Numbered from the stretch's first letter, positions 23,221-36,699 are shown. The stretch is 64,000 bases of DNA from Combretum micranthum (GCA_024138025.1 JAMXBD010000235.1:1-64000); one strand, 5' to 3'. The notes: generated by a model not told the origin, from the letters alone. Translations and numbers: made by a program.

Positions 23221-24457
23221 AATAATATGATAAAACATTTAGTCCTCACAATCCTTCGCGATCAACCTATTAATGTCTGCTTTGGGCCAACACACACCCA
23301 CCCCACATGTCTTCTTTGGGTTTCTGTACAGCTAATTGTGAAGTATCATTAATGGAAGCGGTGTTGTGGCACCTACGACAAGAATGATGGTGATAATAGT
23401 GTTGATAGTAATAGGGTTAAATGTAGCGTAAGGATGGCAGTATTGATTTGTGTTAGTGGTAATAGCGATAGAGTTTATGGCAGTGACAATAATAAAGGTG
23501 GTGGTGAAGTGCGGTAGCGATGGTGGGGTTAGTAGCGATGGTCATGGGACTTATAACGGTGGTAATATAATGGTGAAGTGGCGATTGTGATTGAAGTGGC
23601 CTTAACATCGACGGAAACTATGGTATTGATTAGAGTAGCAATGATAACGTGGTGTGTTATAATTTGAATAAAGGTAAAATCCGTTATAGTATATAATTTT
23701 GAAAGCTTTTTCTGTCATATATCTTTTGTATTACATTTTTGTTATATATATATTTTTTATATTACTTCTTCAAACCGTTATGATTTATACGATTTTCATA
23801 CTAATATCTTGCCTTTTCTGTTCTCCGATGTTACCTTTTTTCCGTAGTATACTATGTCGATATAACTTTTTAGTGTTGTTACGTTTCATAAAATATTAGT
23901 ATTTCATATCGGTACATTTGCTGTATTATCTTTTCTCGTTACTATGTTTTCGAAAAAACTGTATCATTATAGCCATGACTTTCATTGCTTACAACTTATA
24001 AAAGGAAAGAAAAGAAAAGAAAAAATTGATGAGCAACCACTCAGTTTATATATTACATAATTATAATATATATATAAGCTATTACGATAATCTATTATTT
24101 GCTATACTATAATATATGATTTCAAAAGTTTTTTTGCTATTATTCTCTTTGATGTTAACTTTTATATCTTAATCAAATTTCATAGATAGCCAACTTTTCT
24201 TTTTTGATAAAATGAGAAAACACCCTATTAATACTTGCTCTTAATATCCCGTAAATTTATGCATGATAGGATTCCCAAGTTTTTCCCATTTGTTTTTCTC
24301 CTAGATTTTTTATTAATTGTATCTTTTAATAACAATACATTTTATTATTTATTCCATCTATATCTTTTCATTAGTTAAAAAATGTTTGTATAGAAAATAC
24401 TATATGTAGAAAAATAGCAACTTTTACATAACTTAAAAGAGTTTAACTATTATAAAT
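23221..24457. other. Non-coding stretch with GGT/GAT-rich cryptic repeat
   Basis: About 23370-23650 is full of imperfect GGTGGT, GATGGT and AGTAGCGATGG triplet wording, a cryptic trinucleotide repeat without a fixed unit. The rest is very AT-rich. No gene is seen. Confidence 0.5.
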
Positions 24458-24735
24458 AGGGTAAACTACAACTAAAGATATTAATATTTGGAGTTGGAGA
24501 TAAATTCATTTAAGGTATCAATATTTTAAGTAGTTAAAAAAAATTAATATTTTGTAAAGTAAGTTAAATGAAGTATTTATTGAAAAAAAATTGATGAAGA
24601 TTAACAAAAAAAATTATATAAAATTTGATACCTCTAAATAAACTTAGCAAAACATCTCATTTGATTTACTTTACGACATATTGATATTTTTAATGGACTT
24701 ACATAAACATTGGTACATTTTTGTTTAATTCACTC
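24458..24735. mobile_element. MULE-type MITE, related to 10964-11329
   Basis: The left arm starts AGGGTAAACTACAACTAAAG; the right arm, reverse complemented, starts GAGTGAATTAAACAAAAATG. Both carry ATTCATTTAAGG/CCATTAAAA and ATATTTTGTAAAGTAA-type wording as in the 10964 block. Flanking 9-mers ATTATAAAT and TTTTTAAAT agree at 7 of 9 positions, though low complexity weakens this. No coding capacity. Confidence 0.5.
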
Positions 24736-25245
24736 TTTTTAAATATTATAATGTTTTATATATCCCTCAATAACCATATAAATTACAATACATATTGTTT
24801 ATTTATAAATGTTCTTTAGCGGAGCATTTTAACTGGTTACTATGTATTTATAAAACATATTCTTTAACTGGAACAAAAACTAATACGATTAAAGATGGGA
24901 GATATTCCTTGCCAAAAAGAAGAATCGGAGAACTCCTGAAGTTATGATTCGCCACTAGTGAATGTGTTCTCTCTCACTTGTGTTTCTTAGAAGCTATATG
25001 ACATTACATGTGTTGAGGTTTATGAATATTTTGTGATCAATATGTTAGAATACCCTCATTGAATTCATTCACTCCTTTCATGTTTAACTTGTTTTGGTTA
25101 TTTGCTCTCAAGGATTCAATGTCCATCCAATTACACCCTTCATTTATGGATTCTTTTTTCCCCCTAATGACAAAGCCCCATACACAAGGTCGCCAACCCC
25201 AAATTTTTATTAAAAGTAAAGAAAAAGTTACAAGATAGAAAAGAC
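24736..25245. other. Non-coding stretch
   Basis: No gene, RNA or element seen. Confidence 0.5.
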
Positions 25246-25253
25246 GCTACACC

Positions 25254-25889
25254 TAGACATCGGCACGGTTTGGGTCGGTTCCGGACCCGAACCGGAACCG
25301 GAACTGCCAGAGCCGGGACGGTTCACGGTTCCAAGGAATCGCCGGTTCTGGCGGTTCCGGTTCCGATTCACGTGAACGGTTTTTTTTTTTGGAAAAAAAT
25401 GAAATAAACAAAAACCCTACCTCCCCTACCCTACCCCCCATGGTTAAATGAAACAACATAAATAATTAATCAGGAATAGGAGCAACAAGATCTAAATATA
25501 TGTATAGAACCATAAAACGGACACGATTTTTTAGCAAGCCTAAGGTATATATTTTTTTTCCTCAAATATAGTCAATGAACTAGTGCTCATTCATTATTTT
25601 GCCACTTAAAAGAATTTAACATCAATGGATATAGATCACTTGTAGATTCCGACGAGCCAGTCCAGGGTGCATCGCTTTGACTTTGAGCAAGGTTTTTTTT
25701 TTTTTAAATTCAAATTTTTTGCGGTTCCGGACCCAGTTGGAACCGCCGGTTCCGCCACGCTAACCGCTTGGAACCGGCGGGTCCTTCGAAGGTTCGGAAC
25801 CATCACCGACAGAGCGATTCCCGAGTCAGGAACCGCCGGTAACGGTTTGGAGCGGTTCGCGGTTCGGAACCGCCCCGTGATGATGTCTA
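25254..25889. mobile_element. hAT MITE with perfect 8-bp target duplication
   Basis: The element starts TAGACATCGGCACGG and its right end, reverse complemented, starts TAGACATCATCACGGGG. A perfect 8-bp direct repeat GCTACACC flanks it (25246-25253 and 25890-25897), the size expected for the hAT superfamily. The subterminal parts are unusually GC-rich, with many GGTTCCGG, GGAACCG and related words. The AT-rich middle has no transposase. A preserved duplication suggests a fairly recent insertion. Confidence 0.8.
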
Positions 25890-25897
25890 GCTACACC

Positions 25898-26558
25898 TAA
25901 CCCTTACAAGATTACAATGTATTAGTTTATGCAAAATAAAAAATAAGTAAGTGAGTACTACTCCCATTACAAAGAAGTATCTATCTTCCAAAACCATTGA
26001 TAAAGAAGTACTAACCCTTTTACAATAATTAATTAAAATGTCACTTAGCTTGTGTTCATAGAGGTTAACGACTAGTGTAAATTACAACTCTTAAGCACTC
26101 TCAGCCTGAAAAAAGATGAAACAATAATGGAAAGTAACAAGATACAAGATGAAAGGCTACTATTCCACTTGATGCCCCTATCTAGAGTGGATACACACAA
26201 ATGGAAAAAAGTTGTGTCTATCTCGTGTGTCTCTAGCAAGCCAATTAGCTGCACCATTCTCTCTCTTTTAATGTGATTGACCCTACCATTAATCTCTTTT
26301 AATGGCTTCCTTGCTCATGATATATCGTGCTGCATGTCTCATCATATGGAGTTAATAACCAATTGGATACAGCAAGTTAATATGTCTCTACAATTACTTA
26401 GAGGTAGTTATGAGCCCTATAATATTTCAGTTCCTTATTAAGGGTAATTAGTTCAACACTCCCAACGAATCCGACAAAGGAAGAATACTCTAATGACCAA
26501 AGCATTTTCCTTGTACTATCTCTAAGAATTCCTGTCACTCTCCGAAGGGTACCCTAAA
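25898..26558. other. Non-coding stretch
   Basis: No gene or repeat recognised between the hAT MITE and the large LTR-like region. Confidence 0.4.
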
Positions 26559-29500
26559 TGTGGCAGTCCGCCGGACACAATATTAAAGCCTAAGAATGAC
26601 CACCTCAGTCACGCGAAGGCTGCCATACTATGTACAAGGCGTCTAACACATGGAGGAGACTCATCGGAGTAATACATTTTATTGATATAACTTGAGTAAC
26701 AATGTAAAGGAAATACAATTCACTATACTGCAGATAAGAATCACTATACTTCAAAATACAAATCATTAAACTTCGATTACATTCATCCACAGACTTCCCT
26801 ACATAAACTATTACAAGGCAAATCATAAAACTAGCTGATAACTCTAAACATTCTTATTCATTGCCGAAATCCTGAAGTCATTCTCGGCTTCAACCATCTC
26901 GGTCTCCACTTAGCATTCTTGAGATAACCTGCTCATTTAAACAACTATTGGGGTATAAGCTACACTAGCTTAGTGAGAATTCCCTTAACTCCGTACCATA
27001 ACAGACAAGTTATAATCAATCATATGCTATGCATGAACAAACACATGAGCAAACAATTATGTATAAGTATCCGGAACCCACACACAGAACGAATTTACGC
27101 CCTCCGTATCTTGGGTTAGGAATGGTATTGAAGTCCACAAGACCGCAGCTAGTCCCCAAGCCCTTGGCTCTTAGCACTCAACTCGACTAGGCTCATCCAA
27201 GGAATGCATCCACATGCGCCTTAATACCCCTAAATGAGCTCTGATACCGGGTTCGTCATCCCAACGAGTCCTCGGACCATACCGATCGACGCGTAGGAGT
27301 AGCATGCTACCAAATGTAATATGTCCGATGTAATGCATGACCAATTTAAATTTTTGCTTAGGTCAAAATATTCATACATTCTTTAGAGTGACCAACCAAT
27401 ATCATACACATAACAGAAATACTATGAACAGTGCAGTTATCCAATCAAATCGTAGTTTCAATATGCTTTAATATTCTTTGGCATACATTCATCACAGTCT
27501 AATCACATATCCCATCCCTATTCATATCGATTTTTATCTTGCTCCTATACTTCTAATGCGACTAGCTACAAGCACAAGCAAGGTAACAAAATAATAAGAA
27601 GACTCACTCGGCCATTAAATCACCGGTCTCTTAGTAATAGCAATCCGGTGGTAGAGAATCGTCGAATTCGGGATCACCTAAAAAGGAAGAAATACTCTAA
27701 TAAGTATTTCAACTCAAACTAAGCCAAACGATTTATACGAACTATCAAATTCATAATTCTCGTCCTAAGCAGAAATTCCAACTTAAAACGACCATAACTT
27801 GATAATTTTAACTCAGAATTTCCCAAATTATATATCGATTTCTATCTACTTTGAAAGATCTATCTTATTCTAATATTATTTTCAAGTTTTGAAAACATTT
27901 AAGTCTGGGAACAGAGGGATCAGATCTGATCTGTAACGGTTTTCGATTCCGAAAAATAGTTTTTGTAAATGTTTGTAATGTTCCTACTATATAAATTAGC
28001 TATACATGCAATATGAGTGATATCATAACATGAATGTCATGAGATGAGCTTAATGTATGCATGATCTTGATGATTTTTGCTAAAAGGAAATTTTACAACT
28101 TTTTATTTTGTAAGACCATAATAACAACTACTTATGAAAAGTCTAGTTTTCTAACTTTGACCATTTCCATTTGTTTAGGATTTATTACTTAAGAAAATAT
28201 AATTATTTTTGTTAAAATTAAGTCTTCATTATATATATTACTTATGACCTTCATTTCTACATAAAAATTTCCATTTTACACTTTGTAAACATGTTTTTAA
28301 GTAGGGTTGATTCCAAAATTCGAATTTTGTAAAAATTGTTTTTGAGTGATTCCTTTAAGTAAAAATCATTTGGTACTTAAAAAATTAAGGCTCAACCATG
28401 CCTAGCCACTAAGGACTTCATTTCTTTGACAAAACTTCTAATTTGAGTTTGGAAAATATGAGTTTTCATGCAATTATTCCATTGTTACGAATTTTCTAAA
28501 ATGACAACAACTCAAATTTTTCCTACTTCATTTCTACTCATTGTTCTATATATTTTTCTTAGCAAATCCTATCTTAATTTATCAAAATCATTACTTGATG
28601 ATACCTATGACTTAAACTCCTCATTTTTCATATAAAACACAAGTTTTGGAGTTGATAAATGAGTTTTTAAGGCATGGCTTTGAAATCATCTGAATTTACA
28701 AATTTTGGATAAACTCAATTTTTGTACTTTATTTCTACAATGCATCATGCATATATGTATTACCTACAAGCTATTGTTATGATGGTTATGAGAGGATTTA
28801 CCTATATGTATACATATAATACTAAGAATTCTTTTTGAAAACTTTTACTTTGCAAAACTTTGGATTATACTAGACTTAAGAAAAATAGTTTTTCTTCTTG
28901 CAAAATCATACTTTATTTTATCAAAATTCAATCTTGATGATCTATATAACCATCACCTTCATTATTTCAATAAAAACCTTCATTTTGGAGTTAGAAAATA
29001 GGTGTTTACATAGGTGGTTTACCTAAGTACGAATTTTAGCAAATTTTAAAGAATGAAAACATTGTTTAACCTATTCTTGGAAACCATTTGTTATCCTAGG
29101 ATTATATTTTGATATCTTATCTTATCTAAACTTGGTTTTTATTACATATATTCCCTAGGACTTCCATTTTTCTATCAAAATTATCATTTTGGCATTTGGA
29201 AATAGGTATTTAAATTGTGGCTACTTTCAAATCCAAATTTTGAGAAATTCATTTGAGCTTGTTTTCTTTGTAAAACTCATTTAGTCTTTCAAAAACCATT
29301 TCCTAATCAACCTATCCCTTAAGGCTTCCATTTCTTTAATAAAAGTCTTGTTTTGAAGTTGAAAAATAGGTTTTCAAAATTGGTCTTGGTTGAGATCCGA
29401 ATTTACAAAATTTATTTTTGGTCATATCTTTTGATAAAATTCATTTAAGCTTATGAAAATCCATTCCTTACATATCCTATCCTAAGAGCCTTTCATTTCT

Positions 29501-31660
29501 TAAAGAAAAACTTGATTTTTGAGTTAGGAAAACATGTTTTAAAAATATGCCTTGGCCAAAATCCAAAAATAGAATTTTTGTTTTGAAAATAACTTTTAAA
29601 AATCACTTTTGATTCTTGTAAAAAGAGTCTTGATGATATACATATATTAAGCCTTCATTATCTTAAGTAAAAATTACATTTTGACACTTGGAAGGTGGTT
29701 TTTAAATAGGGGTTTTGCCAAAATACGAATTTCACAATTTTGTTTGAGTTTAAAACTAAGGTCTATACTTAATATGAACATAAATATAAAACAAATGCAT
29801 GGTAATAAGCTATAAACTCATAGATCTAAACTTTATTCATCAAAATCTTTCATTTATGTTATCTATACCCTAAGCCCTTCATTTTAAATGAAAAATACAC
29901 ATTTGAAGTTGAAAAACAACTTTTCTAAATATGGTTCCATTTTCATCCGAATTTTCAAAAATGATTTTTGTTGAAAACAAAATAGATCTTGAGTTTTCTA
30001 CAACTTTTCTACTATCATCATGCTATTACAAGTTGCTCATGAACATAAAACAAAGGTCTAATGCATTTATGAACTCCAAAACACTATATCTACTTTTTTA
30101 TACTAGTTTTAAATGCATGAACACATGTGAATGAGGAATATATGCATAAATCATAAGCAATAACAAAAATAATAACTCATATAGCAAAAGCTATGGCATA
30201 AACAAAAATCAAAGCTATAAAAAGTTAGATCTATAAAATATAACAACTTTATACAAGAAAATAATTATGATACAAGATAATAATAATGGAGAAGAGGAGT
30301 GTTTCATTCTTGGCATCATCATCCTAAGCTTTTTAGCTTATGGAAGGTCATTTGATGCATGAAACTTCAATTACACTTTACCTATATCACCTATGGAGCT
30401 TTGGGAAGAAGATTTGCTTAGAAATCTTTAAAAATATGTGTGGAAGCTCATGGAAGAAGGGGGCAGCTTGTTCTTTGAAGAACAAGAGCAAGAACAAGAA
30501 GAAAAGAGAGGAAAAAAGAGAGAGAAAAGGTTAAGGAATGAAAAAGGAAGAAGGAGTAAATGAAGGAGAGAGAGAAAATGAGTGTATTAATTGAATAAAA
30601 TAGAGGAAAAAAATAAAACAAGGCAGCAAGGGAGAGGGCTACTCGTGAATTATGTGGGAGGGAGAGAGAGAAAATTTGTTGAAATTTGACTTGAATTTGA
30701 ATTGTGTAATAAATGTGTAATGCAGCTTTCTTAAGAAGGAGTAGAATATAATTAATTGAGTCAAAATAGGAATAATTAAAGGACAATGGCAGCCATAAAG
30801 GAGTCAAAATCTGCCATGAATAGATATAATGAAGTGTAAAAAGATTGAAGTGAAAAGGAAGTGACATGTGCAAGGTGTACTTGAAAGTATGGGTTGTAAA
30901 AGTACTTTCTTAATAAAATAAAACAAAATAAAATAAAATTAGAAAATTTATTCTAAATATTTGTAGCAAATTTTTCATAATTAAAATTAAATAATTATTT
31001 AAATTATTTTAGTATTTTAACAAATATGTTACCGGTATGATCAAAATACGCAAATATGAGCTATAAATGGTATTTTTATAACCCGAAAAATTCTAAAAAA
31101 ATATTTTATGAAAATAAAAATATTTTTAAAATATTTTTCAATTATTAAATTAATTTATTTTATTTTTAGTATCTGGTCTTAAACAGAATCTGATCCCGTA
31201 AAAGCCCGAACTAACTAAATTTTAGAAAAACAAAATTTTTTATAATATATAAAATATTTATCTAAAAATATAAGGTTTTATAAGAATAATAAAATTGTGT
31301 AATGAAATAAAAGTGAATAGTGCAAAAGACTAATCAATTACCGGTAATAATGGAAATACGATAAAAAGGTTATAACTATAACTTTTATAACCCAAAAAAT
31401 TATATAACTGATATATTTGTAAATCTTATAAAATTACGAGTCTAACGGCACTATTGATATATTTTTGATATCTCGAGCCTTGGAACACGCTTTTCGAAGT
31501 CTGTATCCGAAGGGTTCAAAATAGGTCAAAAATTTACCAATCTAATATTTTTAAACAACTTATATTACCACAAGCTATTCTACATATTTAGCTACGCCTT
31601 GGCCTCTAAAGTTAGGGGCACTAGGTTGCTGGACTTAGGCTATTGCATTCCGGTTAGGGT
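26559..31660 (-). mobile_element. Large LTR-like region, minus orientation (gypsy type suspected)
   Basis: The left edge TGTGGCAGTCCGCCGG reads on the minus strand as a plausible LTR 3' end (…GGACTGCCACA). An A/C-rich belt follows (26690-26830), then a short GC-richer segment (27060-27310), a tandem array (28240-29950) and purine-rich sequence (30270-30600). Near 31020-31090 and 31330-31410 two diverged copies of an ACCGGTA…TTTTATAACCC block occur. There are no gag-pol motifs. The layout resembles the 13995-16430 segment, including a CTGCCA/GGCAGCC word near the far end. The right boundary is a guess. Confidence 0.3.
28240..29950. repeat. Degenerate tandem array, unit about 165-220 bp
   Basis: A recurring order of words is seen about nine times: CCTTCATTTCTT, then AAAA…TTTTGGAGTTGGAAAATAG, then a CGAATTTT-like word, then TTTTTAAAAATCATTT and TATCCTATC. 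CGAATTT-type words fall near 28318, 28488, 28692, 29030, 29234, 29398, 29724 and 29939. Spacing is about 165-215 bp, apart from one missed copy at each of two larger gaps. Copies are strongly diverged, so this is an old array. Confidence 0.7.
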
Positions 31661-32503
31661 TTTCGGGTGATTTTCCAGTTTAGATCTTTGCCAATTTGAA
31701 AACTGATATTTTATGTTTATACAACTTATTTAATTTGAGAAATTTATTTTAAATTTGATTTTTTGTAAGTATTTAATATCTCTCAACGTTTTCAGAATTC
31801 TTTGAATTGAGTTTTATTTCCGAAAGTTAATCGTTATTTACTTTTCAATAATTTGTTTTTGGGCTTTATATTACCCAATTTTATAAGTCTTAGTTAATTA
31901 TGGAATTTTCCGTATGTCGTGATTTTGAATTTGAAGACTGTTGAGTTCTCATTTTATGTTTAAGGATTTTCATTTTCTCAAGATTAAGAAGTTTCTGAAT
32001 TCGTTCGTGATTTTGGACTAGTTGAAATTTGGTTTTAATTTGGAGTAATTTTTAGGGTTTATTTTCGAAGTTCATCATAGAATTATTTTCTGAAATTTTC
32101 CGGGGCTTATAATTCCACCCACTCGTCCACCTTTGCCTTCACCCAAACTACCGTCTGCATTCAATTTCATTTGCCTTTTAGATAACTAATATAAGAAATA
32201 AATTGGAATTTCTTCTTATTCAATCATTTATTGCTCTCCTTGAACAATTCCTGATCATTTACTATATGTCTTTTAGATAATGGATTAACCCACCCAAGAT
32301 TCTTAAAACCTTATATTGCTCGCAAAACAAGGATCTTGAGTGGATCAGTGTTGCTTCTATACTTCCTATTGTTTCTTTTAACCCATAGATGCCAATTTGT
32401 CAAAGTTGGCATGTCAAAGTTGGCACAAATACACGAATATGATGTTTAATCTCACAAGCCTTCCTCTACTAATGTTTTAACATGACATCTATACTGTTAA
32501 TGT
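31661..32503. other. Non-coding stretch
   Basis: No gene or element recognised. Confidence 0.4.
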
Positions 32504-33030
32504 TTATGCCAAAAAATGATAATAAAAATTCCAAACACTAATAGCACACTTGTAAGTAAAAAGAACATGCATAGCTATTCCAGTCCTTGAGACATAGAAG
32601 ACATGTGGAAGCAAGTGGCGTGTCCCACCTACATTATTTATCCTCTGTGGGTGTGAAGGATTTGAGTGCTCTAAAGTGGTTCCAAATGCTATGGACAAAA
32701 GGAGAACCATCTGAGGATAGATGCCAACTAGACGTTTCATTTGTCACCAGGTTCAATCCTAAGTTATGGGAAACAATGTCAACAAGTGATAATTGAAGGA
32801 AAAAATCGATAGCCTCTTGGTCCACAGGTCATTTACGTATCACCTGCACATTGTGACAGGAGTAAGCCATAAATCAAACCACAAATTAAGAACACCTTTG
32901 CCCATCCTAAAAATATATTTGGTTCATCAAGATCATTGGCCTAGAAGTCTCTTTCAGGGTAAGGATGCATTATGGGAAATGAAGCCATCAAGAAAATGTC
33001 TGTCTTTAAGGTATTTTGAACGTAAGTAAC
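32504..33030 (-). pseudogene. Decayed LINE ORF2 C-terminal region (zf-RVT type)
   Basis: Minus-strand reading frames, in order, give GKGVLNLWFDLWL, then SSWHLSSDGSPFVHSIWNHFR, then MHVLFTYKCAISVWNFYYHFL. These match the usual order at the end of plant L1-type ORF2: a GxGxxxxFWxDxWL motif, a W..s.dG.F…S.W block, then the cysteine-rich zf-RVT segment with a HLFF.C…VW motif. Stops and frame changes lie between the pieces, so it is dead. The reverse transcriptase and endonuclease parts are not seen upstream (higher coordinates). Confidence 0.5.
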
Positions 33031-35030
33031 TAGATGATAAGGATGGTTTAAGTACGGAACCACCCTTTTTTGTATTTGAAACTACTTTATTAGCAGGTTC
33101 ATTGTATGTTTACTTGCTTATGAATCAAATTTCACAAATAATGGAGACCACCATGAAACCGCAATGCATAGTTATTCCTTTGTGAGAAAGGATCAAAGAC
33201 CAGTCACTCTCGAAAATCTAACTTCGTGCACATGCTATTCACAATACATAAAACGGGTGAAACAGCTGTTGAATGGAAAACCTTTGCGGCTAATTTAAAA
33301 TAGCAGCACCAAACTGTAACTCCATAGCAAATTAAACATATTATTGCTTCCACTCCACAACAAAGCTCAAATTCCATTTAAGATTATGTTGAATATAGCA
33401 CAGAATATTCAAATAAAATTATTCAAAGAAAAGTATCAACGTCTGCGGTCGAACCGAACAATGTGCCCAAATTGAACATCAAGAAATTTTGAAAATAAAA
33501 CAAATTAAATTAATCAACGTCTCCTTTCACTTTTCTTCTCTGCTTACCTCGTTGATCTCGTAAACTTGGAAGACCAAGCCAGGAATCAGAGGAGGAGAAA
33601 ATTTAAATACTCCATGTATAAAGCTAAAACTAAAAAGATGGAAAAATGGTTCTATTGTAGAAGAATCACGTTTTTCTCCTCTTCTTTTCTTTTTCTCTTT
33701 AAGTTCACCATGCTCTTCAGCTTTTCTGCAACTTCTTTCAAATCCCATGCATACCTGAGATAGTAAGGTCAAATTAAACATAAATAAATAAAAACAAATG
33801 GTTAAAATTTCCTAAATTTAATGAGATAAAACAAGGTATAGAAGAAGTACTTGTTACTGGATTAGACCAAACATGTCTCTAAAGTGTGCGTGAGCGTGCT
33901 TAGCTAAATGTTACATATACCAAAGCATAACACTGAACCCAATTTGCAAAACAGTAGCAGGCAAATTAATAAGATTCGGCGAAAGGAAAAGAAACCAGAG
34001 ATTTAACCTACGCATGCACAAGAGATTGTCCCTCTAAGAATCAAGTTCCATTCTTCCTTGCTCTTCAAGCAATGAAAGTTTGCCCTGCTATCTTCCAAAG
34101 ATAATGAATAGGTTGATTCTCAAACACAGAATACCTTTTTCGTTCTACTTTGCAATAGATTAGATTTAGGTCTTATATCATCTAAAATCAAAGCAGGGTA
34201 GAAACTTGAGTCAGTAGGAAAATCTTGCAAAACCAAGTTGGCCAAGCTCATACTTGACCTCCCAAAAAGCCAACAAGAATCATAAGGTATTTCTGAGGCA
34301 AACACGGTTGTCTTTATAAAAAAATATAAAACTGATGACATTTGCCCAGGTTTAAGTTCTGGGTGTAGGACACCCAACTTGATAGGATAGAATGTGCAAA
34401 CAATTAAACGTTATATATTAAAGAAAATCCCTTATAGAGCACTACAGTACATATTTTTATGGTTTACTCCATCCATGAAACTATTTTTAATTCAAATGAA
34501 TCCTAGCTTCAACATATACTCTCTAAACTACCCATTTGGCTTTTATCTGCCATCCTTGTTTACTTTTTTGCTTTTGTCCTTTTATATTTGACCCTATTAT
34601 ACAATTAGAAGATACAAGGAGCAAACTAATTTATAAGCATGAAAATTTTGTACCGTATACCATCTCCTATGGCCCCACCTAACTGGGAAGCACATTGGCA
34701 AATGCCCTACTGCAAATCCTTTAACTATTAGCTACCCTCCAATGCCCATCATACTTTGAAAATTCTCTTTCAAATAAGTGGCAAATGATAATTACAAGGA
34801 ACAGATAAAAGGTTAAGAAGAGAGACAAATTACCCAAGCTAAATATTGATGTGAAAATGATTTGGGTCGCAATGGACGTGTAAGTAGCACCTTATGGTCC
34901 TATAGTTCGAAAACATGTCAGATAAAACCATAGCACATAGGCTACCTGCTGCAACTTTTTCAACTTGTTAGTGCTAGCCTTTTTTCTCTTGTATGCATTA
35001 ACTCTTTCCTCCTCACTGTCATGTTCCTCA
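33031..35030. other. Non-coding stretch left of the copia element
   Basis: Short ORFs on both strands (for example 34120-34377 minus, 85 codons) show no family motif. I see nothing that can be called a gene. Confidence 0.4.
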
Positions 35031-35035
35031 ATAGA

Positions 35036-35776
35036 CATTGGGTTATAGATCCAACCCATATGGGATTATAATCAAGAACATCCTAAATATATTGTATATA
35101 CTTGAAAGAGGACTTGGAGATAAGGAGATTTATGCATCAAAGGAGACTTGAAACATGTAAGCTAGCACATAGACAGATCAAAGCCGCCGGCCTTCAAACA
35201 CATTTGGCAGCTTTGAAATTGGAATTTTTTTCCAAGAGCTTTGATCAGGAAAGGCTGGCATCAAAGCCATAGTCCTTAGGAGGCTACGCCATTGGCGTAT
35301 CGAGGTTGGCCACTGGCATTCCTGCAGTGGAGTTTCAATGCCAATCCAAAGTCGCCATCCTTCTTTTAATTTGTGCTAGCTTGTGTTTGTTTGTTTGTTT
35401 TTCTTTTGTGTTGCATATAAATACCTTTTGTTTTTGGTCTTAGGGTTCTTGGATGTGATGTGAAGCCATTTCTAAAACATAAAGAGAGACTTTAGAGAGA
35501 GAGAAAGGCTATTATTGATTGAAATTGACCATTTATGGTGAAGATCAATGTGATCCACTAATGTTATTTAGTGAGAAACTTCTCTATCTCATTATTTGTT
35601 GATAATAGAAGATTATTTGTGTGGCGGTCCTATGATTTTCCTCAAATTAGGATTTTACATATAAATCTTGGTGTTTGTTATTTTTATTCAGTTTTTCTTT
35701 TTTATTGTTGTTATTGCATTGGCAAGAGGAAAATTCTATTTTTTTATTACAGATTATTAAAGGATTTTTCCTAACA
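35036..35776 (+). repeat. 5' LTR of the copia element
   Basis: It is about 741 bp. The expected TG terminus appears as CA by alignment to the right LTR. It holds a TATATAAATA-like word near 35415 and a GAGAGAGAGAAAGG stretch near 35500, plausible U3/R features. The 5' LTR has diverged considerably from the 3' LTR and is about 56 bp longer. Confidence 0.85.
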
Positions 35777-35836
35777 AAGTGGTATGAGAGCCCAGGGTTC
35801 AAAAAAAAAAATAGGGTTTGTCATTGAGTTGTAGAC

Positions 35837-36592
35837 ATGGTTGAATCATCAAGTACGATGATTAAATTAAATTTATCAAATTACTCTATCTAAAAGTCTA
35901 TGATGAAAGATTTGTTGTATTGCAAAGATTAGTATTTGCCTTTGGGTGGTGATATTGCAAAGCCTACAGATAAATCTGATGCAGATTGGGCAATCATGCA
36001 TAGAAAGACTGTCGAATATATCCGATGATGGGTTGTTCAAAGCGTATATCATCATGTTGCTCAGGAAACTAGAGCTAATGTTCTATAGAGAAAATTAGAG
36101 TCTATGTATGAGAGACAAACTGCTTTAAATAAAACCTCCTTTACCGGTAGAGTGGTGAATTTGAAATACAAGGACGGATCCAATATAACTGAACACTTTA
36201 ATGATTTTCAAGGGCTTGTAAATCAATTGACTGCTATGAAGCTTGTGCTTGATGATGAGATTCGAGAACTTTTGTTATTGAGTTTACTGCCTAAAAGTTG
36301 GGAGATACTTGTGTTGTATGTTAGTAATTCAATTATAGATGGAAAACTCACCATTATAGTGGTGAAAGACAGCCTAGTGAATGAAGACGTTAGAACGAAA
36401 GATCTGGGTACAAGTTTAGAGACACGGACACTTGCTGCTGATAAGCATGAACATCGTAGTAGAAGCAGGAACAGAGGCTCAAATGATTCATCTGATAAAT
36501 TTAGGGGAAGATCTAAATCAAGAGGAAGGAAAAATGCCAAATGCTTTTATTGTGATAAGCCAGGGCATTTCAAGAGAGAATGCAAATTATAG
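35837..36592 (+). pseudogene. copia gag remnant with CCHC zinc knuckle
   Basis: The frame starts at the ATG at 35837 but hits stops early. From 36104 it is open to 36592. Residues near the end read CFYCDKPGHFKREC, a complete CX2CX4HX4C knuckle that binds RNA in the capsid protein of active elements. It is preceded by a serine/arginine-rich stretch. Broken, so non-functional. Confidence 0.85.
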
Positions 36593-36699
36593 AAAAGAGA
36601 ATAGGGTAAAGGTACAAGGGAAGAAAACGATGAAGATACAAATGCTACAGCAGCAGATGGAGAAATTGTTAATACCTAAGATGAGGATTGTGTTAATCT

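Noticed and set aside
30448..30873. Minus-strand 141-codon ORF rich in Ser, Leu and Phe
   Set aside because: It mirrors a purine-rich plus strand (GAGAGAGAAAA), giving hydrophobic low-complexity translation with no domain.
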